From Chlorogloeopsis sp. ULAP01 (GTDB lineage: Bacteria; Cyanobacteriota; Cyanobacteriia; Cyanobacteriales; Nostocaceae): a stretch of 64,000 nucleotides of DNA. Positions 42,754 through 52,539 of the stretch are shown here, piece after piece. Both the position numbers and the translations under genes were made by a program. The number at the start of each line of letters is the position of its first letter. Position 1 is the first letter of the stretch. A model generated the notes under the pieces. The model was given only the letters and a program-made list of their open reading frames with translations. It was not told the DNA's origin and searched no databases. The stretch is from positions 124,001 to 188,000 of the forward strand of contig NZ_JAUDRH010000008.1 of NCBI RefSeq assembly GCF_030381805.1. The letters run 5' to 3'.

Positions 42754-45051
42754 ATGACACCGGATACACTCATGACACCGGAAAAGATTGTCTTGGATGA
42801 AAAAACTTTTGTTCCTGCGGAATTCATACCTATCCCAGAATGGCCTTGCGTTATAAGTGAAAGACCACAGCCGACACTTACAGTTAAAGATGATGATTTA
42901 TTTTTAGTTACAGATACTTTAGGTAATATTTCTGGGTGTTCAATCAACGACGGCAATCCTAGCATGGGGCTATTTTGCTCTGATACCCGGTTTCTGAGTC
43001 GTTTAGAGTTGCAGATCAACCAGCATTCACCGGTTTTACTCAGTAGTACTGCTGACAAAGGTTTTTCACTTTCCGTGTTATGTACTAATCCCAGAATTGA
43101 CGATCGCCTCCAAGCCGATACAGTTGGGATTCGCCGAGAAATTGTCCTGAATGGAGCATTATTTGAAGAAATCGAAATATCCAACTACAGTACAACTACA
43201 GTCAGTTTTGAACTCAGCATTAGTTTTGAGGCAGATTTTGCTGATTTATTTGAAGTTCGAGGCTTTGGTAGAGAAAAACGGGGTAAGCTTTTACGCCTAT
43301 TAGAACCAAAATTTGAGGAAGGAGTAACTGCTTTTTGTGATGGTGCTTCTCCTCCCCAGATTCACCTACATCCAGACAAAGAAAAAGCCTTAGCGCTGGC
43401 TTACCAAGGTTTAGATGGCTTGGTGATGGAATCTCGCATCAATTTTCAATATCGGCTACCAGATTCTTTCAAGGGTTACACAGCATTGTGGCAACTAGAA
43501 ATGGCTCCCCACGAAACACAAAAGTTGGGCTACAGGCTGAATATGTTGACAAATAACAAGCCTAGTTCCACTGTTAGTTCTGCTGTCACCTTAGTTCAGG
43601 CGAAAGCTGCTGAGATGATGGAAGAGCAAAACTGGGTGCAACAGATTACGCGCATTCGTGCCGATGACAGGGGTACTTTTAATCGAGTCATCGAGCGGGC
43701 TGAACAAGATATGTATTTGTTACGCCAATCTTTTGGCAAGTACAAAACAGTTTCTGCAGGAGTACCTTGGTATTCCACGCTATTTGGTCGGGATTCTATC
43801 ATTACAGCTTCCCAAACCTTAATGTTAAACCCCCAAATTGCTAAGGAAACTCTGATTCTGTTGGCAAAATATCAAGGCAAAGTCGAAGATGAATGGCGAG
43901 AAGAGGAACCGGGCAAAATTCTTCACGAGATGCGGTTGGGGGAACTAGCTCGCACTCAAGAAATACCTCATACACCTTACTACGGTACTGTTGACGCCAC
44001 TCCTTTGTGGTTGATGCTTTACGCTGAATACTATGCTTGGACTCATGATCTAGAAACTTTAGAACAACTTTGGCCAAATGCACTAGCGGCGATGGAGTGG
44101 ATCGACCGCAATATGAAAGAAACTGGCTATCTTAGTTATTACCGTAAATCTAGACGCGGACTTGCTAACCAAGGCTGGAAAGACTCTGGTGATTGTATTG
44201 TCAACCGCAAAGGAGAGCTAGCTAATGGGGCAATTGCTCTTTGTGAGGTGCAAGGCTATGTTTATGCGGCAAAAATGCGTTTAGCAGAAATTGCGAGGAT
44301 GAAGAAACGGCTAGACTTAGCAGACAGTTGGTTAGAGGAGGCAAGAAATCTAAAGTTGAGGTTTAACAAAGACTTTTGGATGGAAGATCAAGATTTTTGC
44401 GCCCTGGCTTTAGATGGAGATGGCAAGCAAGTAGATAGTATTACCTCAAATCCTGGCCATTGTTTGCATTTAGGCATCTTCACGCCCGAAAAAGCTTACA
44501 GTGTTGCGGAACGACTACGCGCACCGGATATGTTTAATGGTTGGGGTATTCGGACTTTAAGTAGCTTATCGCCAGCTTACAATCCAATGGGTTATCATAT
44601 CGGTTCTGTATGGCCCCATGATAATGCATTAATTGCGATGGGATTGCGATCGCTTGGCCTCGTCGATCAAGCCTTGGAACTTTTTGAAGGTTTATTCGAC
44701 ATGACTAGAAAGCAGCCTTACAATCGTCCTCCAGAACTGTTTTGCGGCTTTGAGCGAATTGGAGATGATAGCGTGCCTGTGCAATATCCAGTTGCTTGTA
44801 CCCCCCAAGCTTGGGCTACTGGTAGTGTATTTCAACTACTGCAAATGATGGTAAACTTGGTACCTGATGCTCCCAACAACTGCCTCAGAGTTATCGATCC
44901 TGCTTTACCAGAATCAATCAATCGCCTATCACTCCATAATTTGCGAGTTGGCCCCACCATCCTCGATTTAGAATTCGAGCGTTCTGGTAGCACCACTGCT
45001 TGCCGAGTTGCAAAAAAACGCGGTAACCTCCGGGTTGTAATTGAAGCGTAG
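42754..45051 (+). CDS. Amylo-alpha-1,6-glucosidase-type glycogen debranching protein
   Basis: A 765-residue protein with a bacterial glycogen-debranching N-terminal beta domain (about 40-250: DGNPSMGLFCSDTRFLSRLE) and an (alpha/alpha)6 barrel catalytic domain (about 300-700). Signature stretches include AGVPWYSTLFGRDSIITASQ, TVDATPLWLMLYAEY, GWKDSGDCIVNRKGELANGA and HIGSVWPHDNALIAMGL. It should act on alpha-glucans, probably removing alpha-1,6-linked glucose. The exact substrate cannot be read from sequence. Two in-frame ATGs (42754, 42772) are both possible. It stands alone; the GH65 enzyme 10 kb downstream is the other alpha-glucoside enzyme here. Confidence 0.88.
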   Translation: MTPDTLMTPEKIVLDEKTFVPAEFIPIPEWPCVISERPQPTLTVKDDDLFLVTDTLGNISGCSINDGNPSMGLFCSDTRFLSRLELQINQHSPVLLSSTADKGFSLSVLCTNPRIDDRLQADTVGIRREIVLNGALFEEIEISNYSTTTVSFELSISFEADFADLFEVRGFGREKRGKLLRLLEPKFEEGVTAFCDGASPPQIHLHPDKEKALALAYQGLDGLVMESRINFQYRLPDSFKGYTALWQLEMAPHETQKLGYRLNMLTNNKPSSTVSSAVTLVQAKAAEMMEEQNWVQQITRIRADDRGTFNRVIERAEQDMYLLRQSFGKYKTVSAGVPWYSTLFGRDSIITASQTLMLNPQIAKETLILLAKYQGKVEDEWREEEPGKILHEMRLGELARTQEIPHTPYYGTVDATPLWLMLYAEYYAWTHDLETLEQLWPNALAAMEWIDRNMKETGYLSYYRKSRRGLANQGWKDSGDCIVNRKGELANGAIALCEVQGYVYAAKMRLAEIARMKKRLDLADSWLEEARNLKLRFNKDFWMEDQDFCALALDGDGKQVDSITSNPGHCLHLGIFTPEKAYSVAERLRAPDMFNGWGIRTLSSLSPAYNPMGYHIGSVWPHDNALIAMGLRSLGLVDQALELFEGLFDMTRKQPYNRPPELFCGFERIGDDSVPVQYPVACTPQAWATGSVFQLLQMMVNLVPDAPNNCLRVIDPALPESINRLSLHNLRVGPTILDLEFERSGSTTACRVAKKRGNLRVVIEA

Positions 45052-45143
45052 AAGCGACTAGGGACGAAGAAGAGGAGGGGGAGAGGGGGAAGGGGAAAAT
45101 CTTTCTTTTTATCTCCTTGTCCTCTTTACTCGATCCCCAATCC

Positions 45144-45473
45144 CTAACTCTCTTCCTGAGTTTCGCTTTTTTGTCCTGGAGAAGATTCGTAAAGGGCATC
45201 TAATTGTTGGCGGGCGTCATCAACATTTATTGATCGCATCACCAAAAGAGGCTCTTTAATTAAGTTGCCTGAACTATCCAATAATTCTGGATGGGGTGTG
45301 AGTGTGCTTTTAGATGCTGGATAGGGAAAGTTTCCATGATTAGCTCCTGAAGAGTACTTCACCGGATAATTCCGCTCTTTATAAAAACTGAACATGACCA
45401 AGTTGCGAATTAGGTTAGCAACAGCAATCACAGCTAAAATCGTAAAAGCAAGAATGTAAAGTAGATGTAACAT
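45144..45473 (-). CDS. DUF2973-family small membrane protein
   Basis: A 109-residue protein with one N-terminal transmembrane helix (MLHLLYILAFTILAVIAVAN) and a hydrophilic C-terminal region containing TPHPELLDSSGNLIKEPLLV and MRSINVDDARQQLDALYESS. It matches the cyanobacteria-specific DUF2973 family. ATG 45473 is selected because GGAGG lies eight bases upstream, whereas a start eight codons earlier would place that site inside the gene. The DUF2605-like gene is next upstream on the same strand (222 bp). Confidence 0.82.
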   Translation of the reverse strand: MLHLLYILAFTILAVIAVANLIRNLVMFSFYKERNYPVKYSSGANHGNFPYPASKSTLTPHPELLDSSGNLIKEPLLVMRSINVDDARQQLDALYESSPGQKSETQEES

Positions 45474-45695
45474 CGGGTTTTCCTCCAGGACAGCCATTTT
45501 TCAAAAATTATTATTGCTACGATTTCCATCGCCTAACCTGGAAATGAAGTTAGAGCGAATGCCGAAATTTCTCTGAATGCGCCTGCGATGATCTGCGGCT
45601 ATACTGCAAGCAAAGTTATTAAAGTATCATATAATACAAAGTGTTGTTAACTTAGAGAATGTTGTTAAAGATTTAATACTTTTGTTATATGCCTG

Positions 45696-46034
45696 TTATA
45701 TGCCGTCTTGCTGTTGGAAACTAGCCTGCTGTGTTCGGTATTGCATTGCTACTTTCCAGCATTCTGATAGCAACTGATGCCAAGGCATTAAGGTTGCCAT
45801 ATCTATCCCTACTTGTCCTTGTGTTGCATTAAATAGCATCTTTGCTGTATTCACTTCTTCTTGTGCTTGCTTGACTCGCTCTAATAAAACTGATTGCTCC
45901 TGAGCACCTAAAAAATCTAGCTGCTCTGTTTCCAGCAAGGTACGCGATCGCCCAAACCAATACTGAAAATCCTCTAGCAGTGGTTGCAAAATTGTTTTTA
46001 GCAATTCAGGTTCCGATAAATTTGAGTCTTGCAT
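45696..46034 (-). CDS. DUF2605-family protein
   Basis: A soluble 112-residue helical protein. The pattern SEPELLKTILQPLLEDFQYW, FGRSRTLLETEQLDFLGAQE and the end MPWHQLLSECWKVAMQYR matches the cyanobacteria-only DUF2605 family. ATG 46034 gives the family-like N-terminus; an in-frame extension to 46079 is less likely. Genes of the DUF2605 and DUF2973 types being neighbours suggests a shared, unknown role. Confidence 0.82.
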   Translation of the reverse strand: MQDSNLSEPELLKTILQPLLEDFQYWFGRSRTLLETEQLDFLGAQEQSVLLERVKQAQEEVNTAKMLFNATQGQVGIDMATLMPWHQLLSECWKVAMQYRTQQASFQQQDGI

Positions 46035-46329
46035 AATTGACAAGCATATTTCCAAGTTTCTTATTAATATTAACGCCATTTAAGATTCTTAACATTTAGT
46101 AACTACTGAATTTACAGCAGAATCTAAAAAATGTATTTTAAGATACACTATTAGTATTTTATATAGCCATAACAGCTTTGGCACTAAACCTTGGGCAGAG
46201 TATGTGAACATTTTGTGAAACTGTAGGAAAATCCAGACTAAATGTTGTGACTAGTGGCGAATCGTACGACATCATGGTCGTTAATATATATTCAGTCGAA
46301 GAAATAACAATTAAGCAACTACGTCGCCA

Positions 46330-48180
46330 ATGGATCAGCAGCCAATGTCGCCTTCCCAAGATTTAAGTCAATTAGAACAACCAGAGCAAAAAATTCATCT
46401 GCCACGTACAAGCGAATCGGAAAACTTAAAGAAAATTCGCCACACCACATCTCACGTCATGGCGATGGCAGTACAAAAGCTGTTTCCCAAGGCGCAAGTT
46501 ACAATTGGCCCGTGGATAGAAAACGGCTTTTACTATGATTTTGATCATCCAGAGCCGTTTACCGAAAAGGATCTCAAAGCCATTAAAAAAGAGATGGATA
46601 AGATCATTAATCGGAAACTACCAGTCATTCGGGAAGAAGTTAGCCGCGAAGAAGCGGAACGGCGAATTAAAGAAATTAAGGAAACTTATAAGTTAGAAAT
46701 TCTAGCAGATATTAAAGAAGAACCAATTACAATCTACCATTTGGGGAATGAATGGTGGGATTTGTGTGCTGGCCCCCACGTGGACAACACTAAAGAATTA
46801 AACCCGAAAGCGATTGAGTTAGAAACTCTAGCAGGTGCTTACTGGCGTGGGGATGAAACTAAAGCACAATTGCAACGCATCTACGGTACTGCTTGGGAAA
46901 CGCCAGAACAATTAGCAGAATATAAACGGCGTAAAGAAGAAGCACAGCGACGCGATCACCGCAAACTTGGTAAAGAACTGGGATTATTTGTATTTTCTGA
47001 CTTAGTGGGGCCAGGGTTGCCACTGTGGACACCAAAAGGAACTTTATTGCGGAGTCTTCTAGAAGACTTTCTCAAACAAGAGCAGCTCAAACGTGGTTAT
47101 TTACCAGTGGTAACACCGCATATTGGCAGAGTGGATTTATTTAAAGCTTCTGGACATTGGCAGAAGTACAAAGAAGACTTGTTCCCAATGATGGCAGAAA
47201 ATGAGGAAGCAGCGGCACACGAACAAGGTTTTGTGCTCAAAGCCATGAATTGTCCCTTCCACATTCAAATATATAAGAGTGAGTTGCGTTCTTACCGAGA
47301 ACTACCAATACGCTTCGCAGAATTTGGCACTGTTTACCGCTATGAACAATCAGGAGAATTGGGTGGATTAACGCGAGTACGGGGTTTTACTCAAGATGAT
47401 GCTCATATATTTGTCACCCCAGAACAGCTTGATAGCGAATTCCTTAACGTGGTGGACTTAATCTTGTCAGTTATTAAGATTCTGAAATTAGATCAAAACT
47501 TTAAGGCAAGACTGAGTTTCCGCGATCCAACCAGTGATAAGTATATTGGTTCCGATGACGCTTGGGACAAAGCTGAAAGTGCGATTCGGCGAGCAGTGGA
47601 AACTTTGGGCATGAATCACTTTGAGGGTATCGGTGAAGCTGCGTTCTATGGCCCCAAATTAGATTTTATTGTCCGCGATGCTTTAGACAGAGAATGGCAA
47701 TTGGGAACTGTGCAGGTTGATTACAACTTGCCAGAAAGATTTGATTTGGAGTATGTTGCCGAAGATGGTTCTCGCAAACGCCCGGTGATGATCCATCGTG
47801 CGCCTTTTGGTTCCTTAGAAAGACTCATCGGTATCTTAATCGAAGAGTATGCAGGGGATTTCCCCTTGTGGTTAGCGCCAGTACAAATCAGATTGCTGCC
47901 AGTGAGTGAAGTGCAGTTGGATTTCGCCAAACAAGTGGCGGCAAAAATGACAGCACAGGGTATTCGTGCTGAGGTGGATACTAGTGGCGATCGCCTGGGT
48001 AAACTGATTCGCAATGCCGAGAAAGAGAAGATCCCCGTCATGGCAGTAGTAGGAGCAAAGGAAGTGGAAACAAATTCTTTGAGCATCCGTACTCGTGCAA
48101 ATGGGGAATTGGGGACTATACCTATTGACGAAGTTTTGGGTAAGATGAAGGAAGCGATCGCCAACTTCAAGATTTTTTAA
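46330..48180 (+). CDS. thrS: Threonyl-tRNA synthetase (short form lacking the TGS domain)
   Basis: A class II synthetase of 616 residues. The editing domain is intact, with H38-x3-H42 (RHTTSHVMAM) and C146-x3-H150 (DLCAGPHVD). The catalytic domain has zinc ligands in AMNCPFHIQIY and in the RGFTQDDAHIF stretch, motif 2 (FGTVYRYEQSGELGGLTRVR) and motif 3 (RAPFGSLERL). A C-terminal anticodon-binding domain ends the protein. In E. coli ThrRS the first editing histidine is residue 73; here it is 38, so the N-terminal TGS (N1) domain is missing and replaced by a short polar lead. This is common in cyanobacteria as far as I know. Confidence 0.95.
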   Translation: MDQQPMSPSQDLSQLEQPEQKIHLPRTSESENLKKIRHTTSHVMAMAVQKLFPKAQVTIGPWIENGFYYDFDHPEPFTEKDLKAIKKEMDKIINRKLPVIREEVSREEAERRIKEIKETYKLEILADIKEEPITIYHLGNEWWDLCAGPHVDNTKELNPKAIELETLAGAYWRGDETKAQLQRIYGTAWETPEQLAEYKRRKEEAQRRDHRKLGKELGLFVFSDLVGPGLPLWTPKGTLLRSLLEDFLKQEQLKRGYLPVVTPHIGRVDLFKASGHWQKYKEDLFPMMAENEEAAAHEQGFVLKAMNCPFHIQIYKSELRSYRELPIRFAEFGTVYRYEQSGELGGLTRVRGFTQDDAHIFVTPEQLDSEFLNVVDLILSVIKILKLDQNFKARLSFRDPTSDKYIGSDDAWDKAESAIRRAVETLGMNHFEGIGEAAFYGPKLDFIVRDALDREWQLGTVQVDYNLPERFDLEYVAEDGSRKRPVMIHRAPFGSLERLIGILIEEYAGDFPLWLAPVQIRLLPVSEVQLDFAKQVAAKMTAQGIRAEVDTSGDRLGKLIRNAEKEKIPVMAVVGAKEVETNSLSIRTRANGELGTIPIDEVLGKMKEAIANFKIF

Positions 48181-48190
48181 CAAGTTGTGG

Positions 48191-48207
48191 GGTGGGTATT
48201 GCCCACC
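48191..48207. repeat. GGTGGG...CCCACC hairpin, left of the toxin-antitoxin pair
   Basis: GGTGGG (48191-48196) and CCCACC (48202-48207) form a perfect stem with the loop TATTG, 10 bp after thrS. A close relative lies at 48744-48763. It may double as a thrS 3' structure. Confidence 0.6.
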
Positions 48208-48247
48208 TGACATAATTGCAATATAAATTAACTAAAAAATTAGATTT

Positions 48248-48436
48248 ATGAGTAGTGCAAAACAAAAGATACAATCTCTTTTGAACCAATTGCCTGATAA
48301 TTGTTCCATAGAAGATGTGCAATATCATTTATATGTGATTGAAACAGTTCGTCGCGGTTTAGAAGTAGTCGAACACCAAGGAACAAGAACTCAAAATGAG
48401 GCCGAAGAACGATTGAACAAATGGCTTATAAAGTAG
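48248..48436 (+). CDS. Putative antitoxin of a ParE/RelE-type module
   Basis: A 62-residue acidic-helical protein (LNQLPDNCSIEDVQYHLYVI, then ETVRRGLEVVEHQG) of the kind that precedes ParE/RelE toxins in cyanobacteria. It ends by overlapping the toxin start by 16 bp (48421-48436), the classic arrangement of type II modules with the antitoxin first. No ribbon-helix-helix or HTH motif is obvious, so its DNA-binding mode is unclear. Confidence 0.75.
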   Translation: MSSAKQKIQSLLNQLPDNCSIEDVQYHLYVIETVRRGLEVVEHQGTRTQNEAEERLNKWLIK

Positions 48437-48720
48437 TGTGGTCCCCTAAAGCATTGGAAGATGTAGAAGCAATTGCCATATATATAGCTCGTGACTCGGC
48501 TTCCTATGCTGCGGCAGTAGTCAAGAAAATACTTGATGCAACTATTCACGTCAGTAAATCTCCATTTTCCGGTCAACCTGTGCCAGAGTTTGGCGATGAT
48601 AATATCAGAGAATATTCGGTATTTACTTACCGAATGATTTACCGTATTCAGAAAGATATTATTACTATTGCCGCAGTTATTTATGGAAAGAGACTTTTGG
48701 ATAAATTTGATATCGATTAA
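48421..48720 (+). CDS. ParE/RelE-family toxin
   Basis: A 99-residue toxin of the RelE/ParE superfamily. The N-terminal VVWSPKALEDVEAIAIYIAR, central SPFSGQPVPEFGDDNIREYS and closing YRMIYRIQKDIITIAAVIYG give the characteristic two-helix and beta-sheet plan, with the conserved arginines of IREYS and the YRIxxD segment. ParE members poison gyrase and RelE members cleave mRNA; the sequence does not settle which. It is translated with the antitoxin through the overlap. Confidence 0.87.
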   Translation: MAYKVVWSPKALEDVEAIAIYIARDSASYAAAVVKKILDATIHVSKSPFSGQPVPEFGDDNIREYSVFTYRMIYRIQKDIITIAAVIYGKRLLDKFDID

Positions 48721-48743
48721 CAAACGATGACAAATTAAAGTGT

Positions 48744-48763
48744 GGGTGGGCATTGCCCATCCC
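48744..48763. repeat. GGGTGGGCA...TGCCCATCCC hairpin, right of the toxin-antitoxin pair
   Basis: The stem TGGGC/GCCCA is extended by GGG/CCC with one bulged T. With the element at 48191-48207 it brackets the toxin-antitoxin pair. A further GC-rich repeat (GACGCCCTCTGGGCG with CCCGCAGGG) follows at about 48780-48808. Confidence 0.55.
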
Positions 48764-48845
48764 AATTTATTAATTCTGTAGACGCCCTCTGGGCGAATTC
48801 CCGCAGGGTATTATGAATTCTAAGTTCTGCGTTCTCATTCTATTC

Positions 48846-49232
<387 letters not shown>

Positions 49233-49259
49233 AATTATGGTTAGTGGTTAGTAGCAATT

Positions 49260-49422
49260 AACGCCCTCAGACTGTAAGCCTGGACGGCAGTCGCTACAAC
49301 GGAGCGGAGCCGAAGACTCCGAAAGCTCCGGGGAACTTCCAAGGGCGCGCTGCCACCCTTACGGGAAGACGCCTCCGGCGTCTACGGCTATACGAACAAA
49401 GCCTGCGGAGGCAGGCTTAATA
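49260..49422. repeat. GC-rich composite repeat between dndE and the methyltransferase
   Basis: A run of palindromic fragments (CGGAGCGGAGCCGAAGACTC, GAAAGCTCCGGGGAACTTCC, GACGCCTCCGGCGTC, AAGCCTGCGGAGGCAGGCTT). The last part is the inverted counterpart of the element at 37597-37650. It fills most of the 264-bp gap and probably separates the two genes transcriptionally. Confidence 0.65.
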
Positions 49423-49496
49423 ATATGCATCTTCATATCGAAACGGTATAACTACTAACTACTATCTACTATCCACTAGCAAATTCCTATGCTCTT

Positions 49497-50948
49497 ATGG
49501 CTGAGAGCTATATAGAAATTGAGCGCCACAGAGCCGCAATTGTTCGCACTGATTTATCCCGGCCAGTGCGATTGGCTATAGAATGGGCAATTTTAAATAA
49601 AGATACCACGTTTTTTGACTACGGCTGTGGTTACGGCGGTGATGTAGAGCGAGTAGCGAATTTAGGTTATAGGAGTGCAGGCTGGGATCCTTACTACTAT
49701 CCCGATCGCGATCGCATTGTTAGTGATGTGGTTAACTTGGGGTACATTCTCAACGTGATTGAAGATCCTAAAGAGCGCTGTCAAGCTCTACTGGCAGCTT
49801 GGCAACTGACGCGCAAAGTTTTAATTGTCGCTGCTCAAGTGCTGATTAATGCTCCTAGCCGCAATCTTATACCTTATGGTGATGGTGTTGTGACTCGCCA
49901 CAATACTTTTCAGAAATATTACCAACAAGAAGAACTCAAAAAATACATTGATGAAACACTAAACGTAGACGCTGTACCTGTAGCGCTGGGGGTATACTTT
50001 GTCTTTCGAGATGAAGCTGAGAAAGAAGCTTATAAGGCGATACGCTTTTTCTCGAAAACTTCGACGCCACGAATCCGCATTCCTGTAAAGCGGTTTGAAG
50101 ACTACCAAGATGTACTGCAACCATTGATGGCTTTTTATACAAAACGTGGTAGATTACCCATGAAAGGTGAATTGGCAAACGAACAAGAATTATTGAAAGA
50201 ATTTGGTAGTTTCCGACGTGCCTTTAGTGTAGTTTTGCAAGTAACTGACGAAACAGAATGGGATGCGATCGCCTACCGTCGTTCTCTTGACATTCAAGTA
50301 TATCTCGCTCTCACCCATTTTGAAGTTCGTCCTGCTTGGCAAAAATTAGCACCAGAAATGCGTTACGACATCAAAGCTTTTTTTGGTAGTTACGAAGAAG
50401 CTTGCCAAGTCGCTGACACCAAGCTGTTTAGCTTAGGCAAACCAAATATAGTCAAAGCTGCTTGCAACAAAAGCAAAATTGGCAAACATACACGTGGCGC
50501 TTTATACGTTCATGTTTCTGCACTATCTGAACTCGAACCCTTACTAAGAATTTATGAAGGCTGCGCTAGCCGTACTATCGGGCGAGTTGATGGAGCGACA
50601 ATTATAAAATTTTATACAGATGAACCGCAAATATCTTACCTGTTTTACCCAGATTTTGATACTGAACCCCATCCGGCATTAAAAGCAAGTATTACTATTG
50701 ACTTAAAGACTCTAAGTATAACCCATAGAGATTATGAAAATAGAGCAAATCCGCCCATCTTGCATCGTAAAGAAACATTTGTGACTCCTGATTATTCTCT
50801 CTACAAAGAATTTGCTCAACTTACCCAAAAAGAACAGGAACTAGGATTATTGAAGCAAAAAAGCGATATTGGCACTCGCGAAGGTTGGGCAAAATACCTC
50901 AAAGAACACGGGGTAGAAATTAAAGGGCATCAAGTTTATCGAATTTGA
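49497..50948 (+). CDS. DNA phosphorothioation-associated putative methyltransferase
   Basis: A 483-residue protein of the family named for its association with dnd loci. The N-terminus ESYIEIERHRAAIVRTDLSR is followed by a class I SAM motif at 41-49 (FFDYGCGYGGD), the post-I AGWDPYY and the conserved NVIEDPKERCQALLAAWQLT. The long C-terminal half (from about 190) includes RIRIPVKRFEDYQDVLQPLM and a terminal EGWAKYLKEHGVEIKGHQVY, with no separate domain that I recognise. The substrate is unknown. Proximity to dndE supports the assignment, although the two are split by repeats. Confidence 0.85.
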   Translation: MAESYIEIERHRAAIVRTDLSRPVRLAIEWAILNKDTTFFDYGCGYGGDVERVANLGYRSAGWDPYYYPDRDRIVSDVVNLGYILNVIEDPKERCQALLAAWQLTRKVLIVAAQVLINAPSRNLIPYGDGVVTRHNTFQKYYQQEELKKYIDETLNVDAVPVALGVYFVFRDEAEKEAYKAIRFFSKTSTPRIRIPVKRFEDYQDVLQPLMAFYTKRGRLPMKGELANEQELLKEFGSFRRAFSVVLQVTDETEWDAIAYRRSLDIQVYLALTHFEVRPAWQKLAPEMRYDIKAFFGSYEEACQVADTKLFSLGKPNIVKAACNKSKIGKHTRGALYVHVSALSELEPLLRIYEGCASRTIGRVDGATIIKFYTDEPQISYLFYPDFDTEPHPALKASITIDLKTLSITHRDYENRANPPILHRKETFVTPDYSLYKEFAQLTQKEQELGLLKQKSDIGTREGWAKYLKEHGVEIKGHQVYRI

Positions 50949-51240
50949 AAAAGGGAACAGGTGACAGGTTACAGGGAACAGAATAGCTGCTTAATGAAAG
51001 TTAAGGAACTACTAGGGCTGTAGGAACCAAAAATTTCTCTGTCTAGTCCCTAGCCCCTAGCTCCTAGCACCTATTTTCAAGATAGGCAAATTGGCAGTAA
51101 ATAACACACTGGCTATGGCAATATATTTCAATCTCCAGTCAGATAAATATACAAAATATACATAAGTCTTATAACTCAAAAAAACTTTTTATTGTAATTC
51201 TTGATATGTATTAACTAGATCCTTACGGAATTTCAAAGCT

Positions 51241-52539
51241 GTGAAACCAATTCCATCACTGCTAAAAGTATTTGAGAGCCGCAAGATGGCGGCTTTGTTA
51301 TTACTAGGTTTTGCATCAGGTTTACCTTTATTGTTAATCGGTAATACCCTTAAGGCTTGGATGACCGTAGAAAAAGTTGATTTGGCGGCTATTGGCTGGT
51401 TTAGCCTTGCTAGTTTACCTTATTCATTGAAGTTTCTGTGGTCACCATTTCTTGATCGGTTTACTCTCCCATTTTTAGGGCGGCGACGGGGTTGGTTGCT
51501 CATCACGCAGATTGCCTTGATTATAGCGATCGCCTTCATGGCTTTCCAACAACCTAAACAAGCCTTACAGCTTTTAGCCATCAACGCCATAGTCATTGCT
51601 TTTTTGAGTGCAACTCAAGATATCGCCTCTGATGCTTATCGCACAGATGTTTTGACGGAATTAGAAATGGGGGCGGGTGCAGCAGTTTTTATTCTTGGTT
51701 ATCGAATAGCTTTATTAGTAGCAGGTGCTTTGGCGCTAATACTTGCCGATCGCATACCTTGGTCTACAGTGTACTTATTGATGGCAGGTGTGATGATAAT
51801 TGGTATTGTTGGTAGCCTATTTGCACCAGAACCAAAAGAAATTACTCCTCCCACTTCTTTAGCCGAAGCTGTAATCTTACCCTTTGGGGAATTTTTCCAG
51901 CGCAGAGGTATCATCTCAGGCTTATTGGTTCTATTGTTTATCACCCTTTATAAACTAGGTGATGCCTTACTGAGCAATATGGCTACTCCCTTCTTACTAA
52001 CTATCGGTTTTACCAAAACTGATATCGGGGCAATACAGGTAGGAATGGGATTAATTGCTACTATTGTAGGCGCTCTGGCAGGTGGTGCCATTTTGAGTAA
52101 AATTGGTATCAATCGCTCACTTTGGGTTTTTGGTGCGCTGCAAGCCTTGAGTAACATTGCTTACTTTGTACTAGCCCAACCTCAATTCGCTAAAAACTAT
52201 CAATTACTGGTGCTTACCATTAACATCGAAAACTTTTGTGGTGGTTTAGGAACAGCTGCGTTTGTGGCATTTTTGATGAGTTTGTGCAACCAACGTTTTT
52301 CTGCAACTCAGTATGCATTGCTCTCTAGCTTGATGGCTGTCAGCCGCGACATCCTCGCTGCTCCAGCCGGATCGATTGCCCAAAGCACGGGTTGGCCTTT
52401 GTTTTTCCTAATCACTATCGTCGCTGCGGTGCCGGGGTTACTGCTTTTGCCTATCTTTGCCCCCTGGAACCCTAAACCAGTAGCAATTAAGAGACCAGGA
52501 CTTGACGATGAGGAAGATGATATATGGGGCAGAAACTAA
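51241..52539 (+). CDS. AmpG-like MFS permease
   Basis: A 432-residue transporter with about twelve to fourteen hydrophobic segments. The motif MAALLLLGFASGLPLLLIGN, TLKAWM, then LWSPFLDRFTLPFLGRRRGW and ATQDIASDAYRTDVL are signatures of the AmpG/SLC33 group, which imports anhydromuropeptides in proteobacteria. In cyanobacteria the substrate is unproven. Start GTG 51241 has only a weak upstream site. Its 3' end overlaps the next gene by 16 bp, so the two are translationally linked. Confidence 0.85.
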   Translation: MKPIPSLLKVFESRKMAALLLLGFASGLPLLLIGNTLKAWMTVEKVDLAAIGWFSLASLPYSLKFLWSPFLDRFTLPFLGRRRGWLLITQIALIIAIAFMAFQQPKQALQLLAINAIVIAFLSATQDIASDAYRTDVLTELEMGAGAAVFILGYRIALLVAGALALILADRIPWSTVYLLMAGVMIIGIVGSLFAPEPKEITPPTSLAEAVILPFGEFFQRRGIISGLLVLLFITLYKLGDALLSNMATPFLLTIGFTKTDIGAIQVGMGLIATIVGALAGGAILSKIGINRSLWVFGALQALSNIAYFVLAQPQFAKNYQLLVLTINIENFCGGLGTAAFVAFLMSLCNQRFSATQYALLSSLMAVSRDILAAPAGSIAQSTGWPLFFLITIVAAVPGLLLLPIFAPWNPKPVAIKRPGLDDEEDDIWGRN

